Part shown: positions 51,541 to 60,332 of the stretch, in pieces
How the letters are laid out: the number at the start of each line of letters is the position of its first letter
Position numbering within the stretch: position 1 is the stretch's first letter
Assembly: GCF_009651005.1 (NCBI RefSeq)
Contig: NZ_WHVW01000001.1
Span: forward strand, 62,001-126,000
DNA length: 64,000 nucleotides
Direction of reading: 5' to 3'
Source of the DNA: Sporosarcina obsidiansis
GTDB lineage: Bacteria; Bacillota; Bacilli; Bacillales_A; Planococcaceae
The notes under the pieces: model-generated
What the model saw: only the letters and a program-made list of their open reading frames with translations
What the model was told of the DNA's origin: nothing
The model's database searches: none
Position numbers and translations under genes: made by a program

Positions 51541-51675
51541 CTTGGTCCCTGGTGGGTTTGGCTCGGTTAAATTAAACTTTGGATCGTTACATATGAAGTT
51601 TAGCTCGCTTCGCTTTGACTTTCGCTCTGTCATACTTCTTAATTGCTCGTTCTGTGACGACTTTCGCGCGGTTCT
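51541..51675 (-). repeat. Array F: inverted copy of the 21-bp repeat family, seven units
   Basis: The TTTSGCTCGG-type cores are phased at 51543, 51564, 51585, 51606, 51627, 51648 and 51669, exactly 21 bp apart. Orientation is opposite to arrays A, C and E. It lies between the murAA terminator and spoIID. Confidence 0.85.
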
Positions 51676-51732
51676 CCAAACAACTTATGAAACCTCTCGC
51701 ATGAAAAACTTCACACGCGCATAGTGTGTAGT

Positions 51733-52680
51733 ATGTACAAAAAACTACTCCTTTTATTCATCATTCTTGGTTTATTTTTTATTCCCATCCTTGCTAAAAA
51801 AGCACCAGATCTGAAACTGGTAGATCAGAGAAAGGAGAAGAGTTGTGACATCATGATTACCGTCACTGGAGTGGACGAGCCGCTTTCATTGGAAGAGTAT
51901 GTGGTAGGTGTAGTTGCGGGTGAGATGCCGGCAGACTTCCATGAAGAGGCGCTAAAAGCTCAAGTGATTGCAGCTCGTACCTATGCAGCACGAAATACAG
52001 ATAAAGGTGCGAAACCGATCGCGAAGGATGTCTCTGCACAGGTATATCGAACGGAAGCTGAACGAAAAGAGCGCTGGGGGAAATCTTTCAAGCAGAACGA
52101 GAAAAAAATTAGAGCAGCAGCAGAAGCTACGCGAGGCGATATCATTGTACATGGAGAAGAAATCATTTCGGCCATGTTCTTTTCTACATCTAATGGTAAA
52201 ACGGAAGCAGCGCAAAACTTCAGCGGAAACCCGGTGGAGTATTTACAGAGTGTAGAAAGTCCTGGCGAGGAAGAGGTTGCGCCCACAGTCGAACGTAAAT
52301 TACAAATGACGTTAACGGAGTGGAATCGGAAACTTGGCTTAAAGTGGGATGCTGATGAATTTCGTGCACTTCAATTAGTTAGGAATCAAACAGGGCGTGT
52401 TCAGAAAATAATAACGAATAATTACGAAACGAGTGGACGTCAAATTCGAGAAAAGTTGAATTTAGCATCTACGGATTTTAATATCGCCTATGATGTGAAC
52501 AATCAAATTGTTCATATCACCACGTTAGGATACGGACATGGCGTGGGGATGAGTCAATATGGAGCAGAGGCATTTGCACAGAAAGGCTGGACAGCGGAAC
52601 AAATTATATCGCATTATTATACTGGGACGAAAATACAAAAAATAAATTTACCTGAAGATGAATGTTTAAAATCCTCTTAA
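51733..52680 (+). CDS. spoIID: Stage II sporulation protein D, peptidoglycan lytic enzyme
   Basis: Membrane-anchored lytic transglycosylase of the engulfment machinery. An N-terminal membrane segment (KLLLLFIILGLFFIPILA) precedes the SpoIID domain with LEEYVVGVVAGEMPADFHEE, containing the catalytic glutamate (GEMP), AQVIAARTYAARN, and the signature GYGHGVGMSQYGAEAFA. I start at ATG 51733 (GTG 51724 possible; neither has a strong ribosome site). 315 aa. Confidence 0.93.
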   Translation: MYKKLLLLFIILGLFFIPILAKKAPDLKLVDQRKEKSCDIMITVTGVDEPLSLEEYVVGVVAGEMPADFHEEALKAQVIAARTYAARNTDKGAKPIAKDVSAQVYRTEAERKERWGKSFKQNEKKIRAAAEATRGDIIVHGEEIISAMFFSTSNGKTEAAQNFSGNPVEYLQSVESPGEEEVAPTVERKLQMTLTEWNRKLGLKWDADEFRALQLVRNQTGRVQKIITNNYETSGRQIREKLNLASTDFNIAYDVNNQIVHITTLGYGHGVGMSQYGAEAFAQKGWTAEQIISHYYTGTKIQKINLPEDECLKSS

Positions 52681-52710
52681 CTTGCAAAGAATGCAAGTGA
52701 GGTGATGACA

Positions 52711-53367
52711 ATGCGAGAAGAAAAACCAAAGGCCCCTTCTCAGGAGAATAAGAAAATGAAAAACGGCTGGTTCTGGCCTGCCATTTATACGAGCGTCGCG
52801 CTCCTATTTATCGGTATGGTATGGGGATACTCCGCACTGACAAAGGATGAAACGACGAAGTCAGAAGTTGCGAAGATTGATCAGCCGAAAGACAGTGTCA
52901 CGGTGGAAACAAATGCAGAGAAAGAAACACTTAAGTATCCATTTAACGAAGACCAACTAGAGCAAGTCGCTATTTTACAAGAATTTTATGATCCGCAAGC
53001 AGAAGAATCTATGCGTGAAAAAGCATTGCTAGTGTTCAAACAAAGCTATGTCACAAGCACAGGTCTTGCTATTTCAATTGATGGACAACCGTTTGAAGTG
53101 GCAGCGGCGATGAGTGGAACGGTAGAAGAAGTGATCGTAGATTCATTCAAAGGCAGTGAAATCAAAATCAAACATGCGGACGGAAAGACGACCGTCTATG
53201 GTTCGTTAACTGGTGTACTCGTGAAGGAAGGCGATGAAATCCAACAAGGACAAATTATCGCATCTGCTACACAGAATGAGTGGAACCCGGCAGCGGGCGT
53301 ACATTTACAATTTGAAGTGCAGGAAGAAGGCGTGGCAGTGAATCCGCGTAATTATTTAGCCTTTTAA
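52711..53367 (+). CDS. spoIIQ: Stage II sporulation protein Q, degenerate LytM-domain protein
   Basis: Forespore membrane half of the SpoIIQ-SpoIIIAH channel. One membrane segment (FWPAIYTSVALLFIGMVWGY) precedes a LytM/M23 domain with AAMSGTVEEVIVD, VYGSLTGVLVKEGDEI and GVHLQFEV. The HxxxD and HxH zinc ligands of active endopeptidases are incomplete, as in B. subtilis SpoIIQ. Of three in-frame starts, ATG 52711 has GAGGTG correctly spaced; 218 aa, shorter than B. subtilis (283). Confidence 0.88.
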   Translation: MREEKPKAPSQENKKMKNGWFWPAIYTSVALLFIGMVWGYSALTKDETTKSEVAKIDQPKDSVTVETNAEKETLKYPFNEDQLEQVAILQEFYDPQAEESMREKALLVFKQSYVTSTGLAISIDGQPFEVAAAMSGTVEEVIVDSFKGSEIKIKHADGKTTVYGSLTGVLVKEGDEIQQGQIIASATQNEWNPAAGVHLQFEVQEEGVAVNPRNYLAF

Positions 53368-53387
53368 TTTAATAAAACAATCCACTA

Positions 53388-53418
53388 AGCCATTCCAGCC
53401 CCCCGGAATGGCTTTTTT
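53388..53418 (+). terminator. Terminator after spoIIQ
   Basis: AGCCATTCC (53388-53396) pairs with GGAATGGCT (53405-53413), followed by six T. Confidence 0.92.
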
Positions 53419-53543
53419 GCTATTTACTCATCCTTGACAAAATTCTGTCCCATCTAGCCGAAAAAACGTCAATTCAGCCGAATGTTTGGCTTGAAGACGA
53501 AAAGGTAGAGGCGAAAATCTAGATTCTCTGTAAATTTACAAGT

Positions 53544-53559
53544 TGGCATGAATTTTGCA
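53544..53559 (+). promoter_or_regulatory. Sigma-54 promoter of the aldehyde dehydrogenase gene
   Basis: TGGCATGAATTTTGCA has the -24 GG (53545-53546) and -12 GC (53557-53558) with exactly ten bases between, matching TGGCAYRNNNNTTGCW. It lies 100 bp upstream of the coding start and implies an enhancer-binding activator; one is encoded at 55502-56920. AGCCGAATGTTTGGCT (53476-53491), a 6/8 inverted repeat about 55 bp upstream, is a possible activator site. Confidence 0.82.
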
Positions 53560-53568
53560 ATACATAGT

Positions 53569-53582
53569 AGTAAGCGTTTTCA
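53569..53582. promoter_or_regulatory. cre site at the aldehyde dehydrogenase transcription start
   Basis: AGTAAGCGTTTTCA matches the cre consensus TGWAANCGNTNWCA at 13 of 14 positions and lies at about +1 of the sigma-54 promoter. CcpA bound here would block transcription when glucose is present. Confidence 0.65.
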
Positions 53583-53658
53583 TACTAGTTATAGAAAGGA
53601 GATAGAGAATCGAGCGCGATGAAAACCAGAATATGAGAGTTAGGGAGTGAGATTCAGT

Positions 53659-55200
53659 ATGGTACAAACTTCGGAAAGTACAATTTATGCGAATCCAAAT
53701 ACTAAAGACGCAAATGTTCATTTTAAGGAGAGGTACGATAATTTCATTGGTGGCAAGTGGGTAACGCCGATCAATGGTCAGTATTTTGACAATGTAACGC
53801 CTGTGACGGGCAAAGTCTTCACACAAGTGGCCAGGTCACAAGCAGAAGATATTGAGCTGGCCTTAGATGCTGCGCACGCGGCAAAGGGTGCGTGGGGCAG
53901 CACGTCGGTGACTGAACGTGCAAATGTATTGTTACGAATAGCTGATCGGATAGAACAGAATCTAGAGATGCTTGCTGTAGCAGAAACATGGGAAAACGGA
54001 AAAGCTGTACGCGAAACGCTGAATGCAGATTTGCCACTTGCCATTGATCACTTCCGCTACTTCGCTTCGGCTATTCGTGCACAGGAGGGCGGTATTAGTC
54101 AAATCGATAAGGACACCGTCGCATACCATTTTCATGAGCCGCTTGGCGTGGTTGGTCAGATTATACCTTGGAATTTCCCGCTTCTCATGGCGGTATGGAA
54201 GCTCGCACCAGCACTTGCTGCAGGGAACTGTGTTGTGCTAAAGCCAGCTGAGCAGACGCCTGCTTCTATCTTAGTGTTAATGGAATTAATTGAAGACCTG
54301 GTGCCACCAGGAGTAATAAATATTGTCAACGGATTTGGACTGGAAGCAGGGAAACCTTTAGCGTCCAATCCGCGGATCAGCAAGATTGCATTTACGGGAG
54401 AGACCACCACAGGCCGACTCATTATGCAATATGCTTCTCAAAATATTATTCCTGTCACCTTAGAGCTTGGGGGGAAATCCCCAAATATTTTCTTTGAAGA
54501 TGTGATGTCTAAAGACGATGATTTCTTAGATAAAGCGATTGAAGGATTTGTTATGTTTGCTCTCAATCAAGGAGAAGTATGTACATGCCCATCCAGAGCA
54601 TTAATTCATGAATCGATCTATGACAAATTTATGGAGCGCGTCTTACAACGTGTTCAAGCGATCAAGACAGGTAATCCGCTTGACCCGACCGTTATGATGG
54701 GTGCCCAAGCATCAGAAGAACAGCTAGAGAAGATTTTGTCTTACTTAGATATCGGGAAACAGGAGGGTGCGGAATGCTTGGCAGGCGGCGTGCGCAACCA
54801 ATTGGAAGGCGATTTACGAGATGGCTATTATGTGAAGCCGACAGTTTTTAAAGGAAATAATAATATGCGTATTTTTCAAGAGGAGATTTTCGGCCCAGTA
54901 GTAGCGGTCACGACGTTTAAGGACCATGAAGAGGCTTTAGAAATCGCGAATGACACATTGTATGGACTTGGCTCTGGTGTTTGGACGCGTGACATGAATA
55001 CAGCTTACCGTTTTGGTCGCGGCATCCAAGCAGGACGAGTATGGACGAACTGTTATCACGCTTATCCAGCTCATTCGGCATTCGGTGGCTACAAAGCGTC
55101 TGGAATTGGACGTGAAAATCACTTGCAAATGCTTTCTCACTATCAGCAAACAAAAAATATGCTCGTCAGCTACAGCGAAAGCAAGTTAGGATTCTTTTAA
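53659..55200 (+). CDS. NAD-dependent aldehyde dehydrogenase, acetaldehyde type
   Basis: ALDH superfamily protein of 513 aa. [20 protein letters not shown] and NFP contribute to NAD binding, [15 protein letters not shown] carries the general-base glutamate, the nucleophilic cysteine lies in [14 protein letters not shown], and the C-terminal [15 protein letters not shown] is conserved. It resembles the ExaC/AcoD group that oxidises acetaldehyde. ATG 53659 has GGGAG 11 bases upstream. It converges with the alcohol dehydrogenase/two-component operon, which is probably functionally paired with it (alcohol to aldehyde to acid). Confidence 0.9.
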   Translation: MVQTSESTIYANPNTKDANVHFKERYDNFIGGKWVTPINGQYFDNVTPVTGKVFTQVARSQAEDIELALDAAHAAKGAWGSTSVTERANVLLRIADRIEQNLEMLAVAETWENGKAVRETLNADLPLAIDHFRYFASAIRAQEGGISQIDKDTVAYHFHEPLGVVGQIIPWNFPLLMAVWKLAPALAAGNCVVLKPAEQTPASILVLMELIEDLVPPGVINIVNGFGLEAGKPLASNPRISKIAFTGETTTGRLIMQYASQNIIPVTLELGGKSPNIFFEDVMSKDDDFLDKAIEGFVMFALNQGEVCTCPSRALIHESIYDKFMERVLQRVQAIKTGNPLDPTVMMGAQASEEQLEKILSYLDIGKQEGAECLAGGVRNQLEGDLRDGYYVKPTVFKGNNNMRIFQEEIFGPVVAVTTFKDHEEALEIANDTLYGLGSGVWTRDMNTAYRFGRGIQAGRVWTNCYHAYPAHSAFGGYKASGIGRENHLQMLSHYQQTKNMLVSYSESKLGFF

Positions 55201-55283
55201 ATTAAAACAAAGACAAACTACCATCTGCCGTTTAACCGCGACAGCATGTAAAGAAGTAAGAAAAGGGACTGTTCTAAAAGCTG

Positions 55284-55397
55284 AAAATCGCCAGAACCGG
55301 CACGCTTTCCGCGGGCACGGCTCGAGCCTCCTCGCTTCGCTGTGGGGTCTCGAGACTCGTGCTGTTCCCGCAGGAGTCGGCCGTTTCTGGCGATTTT
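55284..55397 (-). repeat. Palindromic intergenic element with 13-bp perfect terminal stem (P5)
   Basis: AAAATCGCCAGAA (55284-55296) and TTCTGGCGATTTT (55385-55397) are exact inverted repeats. The inside, in reverse complement, reads GACTCCTGCGGGAACAGCAC, GAGTCTCGAGACCCC, GCGAAGCGAGGAGGCTCG and CCGCGGAAAGCGTGCC: the P2/P3 family in minus orientation. It lies between the convergent aldehyde dehydrogenase and regulator genes and could terminate both. The 301-bp gap holds nothing else recognisable. Confidence 0.72.
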
Positions 55398-55501
55398 CTT
55401 ACGTAGTAAAGTAGCCTCAAAAAGATAACTCATGCACTCTCAACTTGTGTCTATTAACTTAGTAAGACGTTCTAGACCCCCCTTATTACTATCAAAACCG
55501 A

Positions 55502-56920
55502 CTACACTTCATTCAAATAATAGCGGATTTTACGATCAGTGATCCCTAGCTTTTTAGCAGCTTTCTTTCGATTGCCGATTGTTTCCGTTAATGTGTTTTC
55601 AATAATTGTTTTGGCGAGCTTTTTCTCCATAGTCCTCATGTTTGCTAGCAGTTCCTCTAACTCGAATTCTGTCTTCCCTTTACAGACATGTGTGACCTTT
55701 TTTGAAAAAATTCGCCATTCATCAATAAATTCAAGTGATTGTTGCTCGGGAGAAAGTGATATTTGGCTGCTTGTCAGCTTTGCAGGAAGATGCGTAGCCG
55801 TGATGATGCTCCCTTCCGATGATATGGCACCCATATGCCGAATTGTGTTAGCGAGCTCCCGCATATTTCCGGGCCAATCATAGTGCTGCATAATAGCAAG
55901 GGCTTCATCAGAGATTACAATAGTCTCGTCTATCTGTTTTCTTAGCCGTTCGACTAAATACGGGATATCTTCTTTTCGTTCTCGCAAAGGAGGGATGACA
56001 AGCTTGACGATATCCAATCTGTACAATAAGTCTTCACGAAATGTTCCCTTCTTAACCGCCTCCTCCAAATTTGCATGGGAAGCAGAAATCACTCGGGCTT
56101 CTGTCTTTTGGGCTCTGGTTCCACCGATCTTTGTAAACTCACCCGTTTCTAATACACGCAGCAGTTTTACTTGTGTCGATGGAGAAGCCTCCGCAATTTC
56201 ATCCAAAAATAATGTACCAGATGAAGCCGCTTCGAAATAGCCTACTCGATCGGCAACCGCCCCAGTAAATGAACCTTTACTATGGCCGAATAACTCGCTT
56301 TCTAATAGAGTCTCAGATAATGCACCGCAGTTTACGCCGATCAAGGGCCCTGCCGTGCGATGGCTTGCCGTGTGGATAAACTTTGTTAGCATTTCTTTAC
56401 CCGTCCCGGTTTCTCCCTCAATTAAGATATTGACTTGTTTGTTTGCGATCTTATAGGCTAATTGATACAAATCATGCATATCCTCTGACTGTCCTAAGTA
56501 AATCCCTAAATTATCAGCTAGCTGACTATATTCAGAAGTAGAGGGCAGTTCAGTGAATTGCAGATAACGATCCGCAATTTGCTCAAGTTCTCCGATATCT
56601 TCAAACGGTTTCTCAATGAAATCAACAGCTCCGAAACGAATGGCGTCGACCGCAAGCTTCACCGTGCTATAGCCTGTCATGACAATGCAAGGGCAGTTCG
56701 GCGCTTTTGTTTTCATCACTTGTAGCACGTCAAGACCATTACGATCAGGTAGTCGAACATCAAGAAAGGCCAGATCAAATTTTGAAACATCACCTAATTG
56801 ATCAAACTCCGCGCCGTTTTTCAAATGAGACACCGAGAATCCTTTCAAGGAGAAAAGCCGTGTCAAAAAACGGGCCAACTCTATTTCATCTTCAACTATC
56901 AACAGATGAGTCATTATCAT
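55502..56920 (-). CDS. Sigma-54-dependent response regulator, NtrC family
   Basis: Receiver domain with phospho-acceptor aspartate in LAFLDVRLPDRNG (about residue 54) and lysine in IEKPFED; AAA+ domain with Walker A GETGTGKE (about 168-175), the sigma-54 contact loop present as GSFTGA (usual form GAFTGA), and FLDEIAEAS; C-terminal Fis-type helix-turn-helix GNRKKAAKKLGITDRKIRYY. ATG 56920 shares one base with the kinase stop and is preferred over GTG 56923; 472 aa. It most likely activates the sigma-54 promoter at 53544, about 2 kb away and convergent. Confidence 0.9.
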   Translation of the reverse strand: MIMTHLLIVEDEIELARFLTRLFSLKGFSVSHLKNGAEFDQLGDVSKFDLAFLDVRLPDRNGLDVLQVMKTKAPNCPCIVMTGYSTVKLAVDAIRFGAVDFIEKPFEDIGELEQIADRYLQFTELPSTSEYSQLADNLGIYLGQSEDMHDLYQLAYKIANKQVNILIEGETGTGKEMLTKFIHTASHRTAGPLIGVNCGALSETLLESELFGHSKGSFTGAVADRVGYFEAASSGTLFLDEIAEASPSTQVKLLRVLETGEFTKIGGTRAQKTEARVISASHANLEEAVKKGTFREDLLYRLDIVKLVIPPLRERKEDIPYLVERLRKQIDETIVISDEALAIMQHYDWPGNMRELANTIRHMGAISSEGSIITATHLPAKLTSSQISLSPEQQSLEFIDEWRIFSKKVTHVCKGKTEFELEELLANMRTMEKKLAKTIIENTLTETIGNRKKAAKKLGITDRKIRYYLNEV

Positions 56921-58536
56921 CACTGCCTTTCACAATGAATGGGAAGTGTCAAATGGAATACTTTCCGAGCTGGATCATCGTATTGCTTTACAGAAAGCGT
57001 GCCTCCATGCGCCTGCGCTAGCCCTAGACTTACCGATAAGCCTAAACCTGTCCCGCTTTCACTATCTTTTGTCGTGAAAAACGGATGGAAGATATCGTCT
57101 ATAATATGTGGAGCAATCATCGCTCCATTATCAGTCAACATCAGCTCCACAGACTCTTGTGTTTCCTGCGTTTGAATCGTAATGTTGCGATCAATCTCTT
57201 CGCAGCCTACTAAAGCATCTTTTGCATTGATCAAGAGATTGACGAGGATTTGGCTGAGCTGCTGGACGTTCCCGAGTATAGGGGAGAGCGAAGACAGTTC
57301 TGTTTGAATAGTGATCCGCTGATTTTCAAATTGTCGTTTCGTCAAAGCCAGCGCTTGGGAGACCGCATCATTCAGACAGCAAATGGTAAAGGGACTGTTT
57401 TCTTGTCTGGAGAAAGCGAGGAGACTACGAATGGTTGTTCGACATCGTTTTCCACAAGAATCAATATCCTCTAACAACGGTATTCGTTCATCGTCCGCGT
57501 CCACCATTCTCAATAAAAGCTGTGAGTTTCCAATAATCGCAGTCAGTGGGTTATTCAATTCATGAGCGACACCGGCTGCCATTTCACCAATCGCTACAAG
57601 TTGATTGGAATGTATCAATTGAACTTCCATTTCCCGTTTAACTGTTACATTTTTACTGTAGACCACAACAGCTTTGATCGATCGGTTTTCTTCAAATAAA
57701 GGATAACAAGAGCAATCATACAATTGTCGATTAAAATGAAGTTCAGCAGATTGAGGTATTCCAGTTTCCATTGTCTTGGCTAAAGGGTCATCTCCAGATC
57801 GAGCTGCTGTGTTTATGAACGTTCGGATATCTTCACCCACTTGAAGTTGCCATTCAGCAAAGGCCGCCTTGTTCTGAAGTTGCACCGTTCCATCCGCGCC
57901 AATGATCAACACTCCATCAGAAACAGCCCGAAATGTTTCCTCCCATTGTTGCTTTCGCGCTAAGACTTCGCTATAGAGCCTTGCGTTCTCCAGACAGACC
58001 GCTATCTGGCTTGCGAGCTGATTGAAAAAGTCAAGATCTTCTTCTGATTGGCAAAACACCGAACGACTTGACAAATACAACACCGCAATTGTCGTCCCAC
58101 TACTTTTGAGCGGAGTTAAATAGGCCACTACAGGTAAGTCTTCTTGATCCCCAAATGATCTTTCAGAAGAATGTAATGTTTCTTCACCTGTCGCAAATAC
58201 CTTCTCAAATAATGCATATTCTGGAATTAGTATGGGCAAGTCTACTAACGAAACAGTCGGAGCAGGAAAAACATAGGCAGGCGCCATTTGAAGATTTTGC
58301 TCCAAGACAATGCCAACTTGTTCGATCGGGTAAATCTTTTGAAGACTACGAAAGGTCTGTTGAAGCATTTGCTCAACTGAAAAGTTAATGGAGAAGCCTT
58401 GCATCAATTCATTGATTAGTTCTAGTTGTTTGTTTTTCTTAGTCAGCTGAGCGACCGTGTTCTTGAGTTCCGTATAATAATTCTTTTTAGAGGATTGAAC
58501 ACCTGTCAGTAAATCGATCATTTCTTGTTTATCCAT
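56920..58536 (-). CDS. Sensor histidine kinase, NtrB-like, soluble with GAF and PAS domains
   Basis: A 538-aa kinase without membrane segments. An N-terminal coiled region (VAQLTKKNKQLELINELMQG) is followed by a GAF-like domain to about residue 195, a PAS-like domain (FRAVSDGVLIIGADG), then the H-box GEMAAGVAHELNNPLTAIIG and the ATPase motifs QILVNLLINAKDAL, MLTDNGAM and GTGLGLSVSLGLAQAHGG. It presumably senses a cytosolic metabolite. GTG 58545 starts the frame, but ATG 58536 has AGGTG six bases upstream. It lies between alcohol dehydrogenase and regulator in one operon. Confidence 0.88.
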   Translation of the reverse strand: MDKQEMIDLLTGVQSSKKNYYTELKNTVAQLTKKNKQLELINELMQGFSINFSVEQMLQQTFRSLQKIYPIEQVGIVLEQNLQMAPAYVFPAPTVSLVDLPILIPEYALFEKVFATGEETLHSSERSFGDQEDLPVVAYLTPLKSSGTTIAVLYLSSRSVFCQSEEDLDFFNQLASQIAVCLENARLYSEVLARKQQWEETFRAVSDGVLIIGADGTVQLQNKAAFAEWQLQVGEDIRTFINTAARSGDDPLAKTMETGIPQSAELHFNRQLYDCSCYPLFEENRSIKAVVVYSKNVTVKREMEVQLIHSNQLVAIGEMAAGVAHELNNPLTAIIGNSQLLLRMVDADDERIPLLEDIDSCGKRCRTTIRSLLAFSRQENSPFTICCLNDAVSQALALTKRQFENQRITIQTELSSLSPILGNVQQLSQILVNLLINAKDALVGCEEIDRNITIQTQETQESVELMLTDNGAMIAPHIIDDIFHPFFTTKDSESGTGLGLSVSLGLAQAHGGTLSVKQYDDPARKVFHLTLPIHCERQ

Positions 58537-58545
58537 TATGGTCAC

Positions 58546-59688
58546 CTACAATGCTTGGTAGAGAAGCCTAGATACTTCGTCTTCCGAGATCTCTCTCGGA
58601 TTCGTGATCATGCAGGCATCTTCCAATGAAATTTTACTAATGATCGGGATAGACGATTCTTTAAATCCCATGCCCGTTAATGTTAAGGGCGCACCAATGT
58701 CTATCGCAAGTCGTTCCACGTGAGAAATGGCACGATCACTCGCTTCCTGGTAAGAAAGTCCACTCGTGTTTTCCCCTAATAAATTTGCAATGACTTGAAA
58801 CTTTTCGGGAGCCGCTATGGCATTAAATTTCATCACATGTGGTAACATGACCGCATTGATATCTCCATGGAGAAAAGGGTAGTGTCCGCCGATGGAATGA
58901 GCGATCGCATGAACAGCTCCTAGAATTGCATTCGAAAAAGCGAGTCCCGCATGAAGGCTTGCGATCGCCATTTGTTCCTTTGCATGATGATGATCAGGCG
59001 ACGCAACGGATGGACGTAAATAATTTGCACATAGTTGAATTGCGTTTTTTGCGTGCACATCGGTAAGAGGATTCGAAGCAATGCTTACATAGGATTCAAT
59101 AGCATGTGTCAACACATCCAAACCTGTCGAAGCAGTTAGTCGCGCACTTTTAGTAGAGAGAACAGTCGGATCGACAATTGAAATATCAGGTACCAATGAC
59201 TTTGATACAATCGTCATTTTCTTTTTTCGTTCTTGGTCCAAGATAATTGAGAACTGAGACACATCCGACCCGGATCCAGCAGTTGTAGTCACCATGACAA
59301 GCGGAGGAAGCGGTTTAGTAATGTGATCGACACCTTCATAATCTCGAATATGGCCGCCGTTCGTAGAGAGGAGGGCAGCCGCTTTTGCAACATCTAAGGC
59401 ACTTCCACCACCAACTCCTAGCACAGCATCACATTCATCCTGGATATATTGCTCGGTACATGCCACGACTTCTTCGCAAGTAGGATTCATGCTGAGTCCT
59501 GAAAACAAAGACACCGACAGCCCTGCATCGAGACAGCTCTTTTTCACAATGTCTGTCCAACCTGCGGAAATCACTCCTTCATCCGAAACAATCAGCACTC
59601 TTTGCGCACCTAACCGGGCACAACCCTCCCCGGCCTGATAGATCGACCCTTTGCCAAAAATAACTTCCGGCATTACAAATTTATACAA
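58546..59688 (-). CDS. Iron-containing alcohol dehydrogenase (second, in the sigma-54 locus)
   Basis: Group III alcohol dehydrogenase, 380 aa. GVGGGSALDVAKAAALL, MVTTTAGSGSDVSQF, the metal ligands in TGLDVLTHAIESYVS and HAIAHSIGGHYPFLHGDINA. It differs clearly from the enzyme at 5741. The start is TTG 59688, with GGGGGTG nine bases upstream; the next ATG (59673) has no ribosome site. First gene of the operon with the kinase and regulator. I found no sigma-54 promoter before it. Confidence 0.9.
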   Translation of the reverse strand: MYKFVMPEVIFGKGSIYQAGEGCARLGAQRVLIVSDEGVISAGWTDIVKKSCLDAGLSVSLFSGLSMNPTCEEVVACTEQYIQDECDAVLGVGGGSALDVAKAAALLSTNGGHIRDYEGVDHITKPLPPLVMVTTTAGSGSDVSQFSIILDQERKKKMTIVSKSLVPDISIVDPTVLSTKSARLTASTGLDVLTHAIESYVSIASNPLTDVHAKNAIQLCANYLRPSVASPDHHHAKEQMAIASLHAGLAFSNAILGAVHAIAHSIGGHYPFLHGDINAVMLPHVMKFNAIAAPEKFQVIANLLGENTSGLSYQEASDRAISHVERLAIDIGAPLTLTGMGFKESSIPIISKISLEDACMITNPREISEDEVSRLLYQAL

Positions 59689-59815
59689 AATAGGACACCC
59701 CCTTATCTTTTGGTAACTTTCTCATGATTGTACCATTTCATTACCATACTTTAAAGAAGATTCAGTGAATAGTAGGTTATTTGGGTGATCGATCGCTATT
59801 CTCTAGGAAACACCG

Positions 59816-59844
59816 TAATATCGAGGTTTTCCCACGCATACAAT
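59816..59844 (+). promoter_or_regulatory. Sigma-E promoter of spoIIID
   Basis: TAATATC (59816-59822), 14 bp, CATACAAT (59837-59844): 6/7 match to the sigma-E -35 (KMATATT) and full match to the -10 (CATACANT). It lies 40 bp before the start, and spoIIID is a sigma-E gene in B. subtilis. Confidence 0.82.
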
Positions 59845-59883
59845 AGAACACCTTAAAGGAGTGAAAAGAGAAAGGAAGAGGGC

Positions 59884-60156
59884 GTGCACGAGCAAATTAG
59901 AAGGCGTTGCGTACGTCTAGGAAAGTTGTTGATCGAGACGAACTTGACAGTGCGCGCGTTAGCCAATGCGACCGGCTACTCAAAAAGCACGGTCCATAAA
60001 GATTTGACCGAGCGACTACCGAACGTCGATCCCGGCCTATCGGAACAAGTCGCGGAAATTCTTGCCTATCATAAATCGATCCGGCATCTCCGTGGAGGGG
60101 AAGCAACTAGACAAAAATGGAAAAACGAGAGCCCGAAGCAAAAGGCGGATGTTTAG
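59884..60156 (+). CDS. spoIIID: Sporulation transcription factor SpoIIID
   Basis: Mother-cell DNA-binding protein that modulates sigma-E and sigma-K genes. The helix-turn-helix RALANATGYSKSTVHKDLTE and the following basic region ILAYHKSIRHLRGGEATRQK are nearly invariant. It has 90 aa from GTG 59884, with AAGGAAGAGG upstream. In B. subtilis mbl follows; here the glycerol genes follow. Confidence 0.95.
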   Translation: MHEQIRRRCVRLGKLLIETNLTVRALANATGYSKSTVHKDLTERLPNVDPGLSEQVAEILAYHKSIRHLRGGEATRQKWKNESPKQKADV

Positions 60157-60188
60157 GCTTACTACAGGCTAACCGCCAATCCCAATAT

Positions 60189-60216
60189 TTGATATTTTTT
60201 CGAAATATGATATAAT
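60189..60216 (+). promoter_or_regulatory. glpD promoter
   Basis: TTGATA (60189-60194), 16 bp, TATAAT (60211-60216). A leader of about 110 nt with a terminator follows. Confidence 0.75.
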
Positions 60217-60238
60217 ACAAAGTAAGTTAATACTACTG

Positions 60239-60306
60239 GTTTGAGCTACTGAGAGACCTCAAAGAATGATTGCGTCAAGCGATCATTCTTTTGAGGTCTC
60301 TTTTTT
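60239..60306 (+). promoter_or_regulatory. GlpP-type antitermination leader of glpD
   Basis: An almost complete 20-bp stem begins GAGACCTCAAAGAATGAT (from 60251) and closes at 60300, followed by six T: an intrinsic terminator inside the leader. GGTTTGAGCT immediately before it resembles GGTTGAGTT before the glpF terminator. GlpP with glycerol 3-phosphate prevents termination in B. subtilis. Confidence 0.82.
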
Positions 60307-60332
60307 ATATTTCATTTAAGGGAGAGAGAGAA

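Noticed and set aside
59689..59880. Sigma-54 promoter for the alcohol dehydrogenase operon on the minus strand
   Set aside because: TGGTA-type stretches occur, but no GG-N10-GC pair is present.
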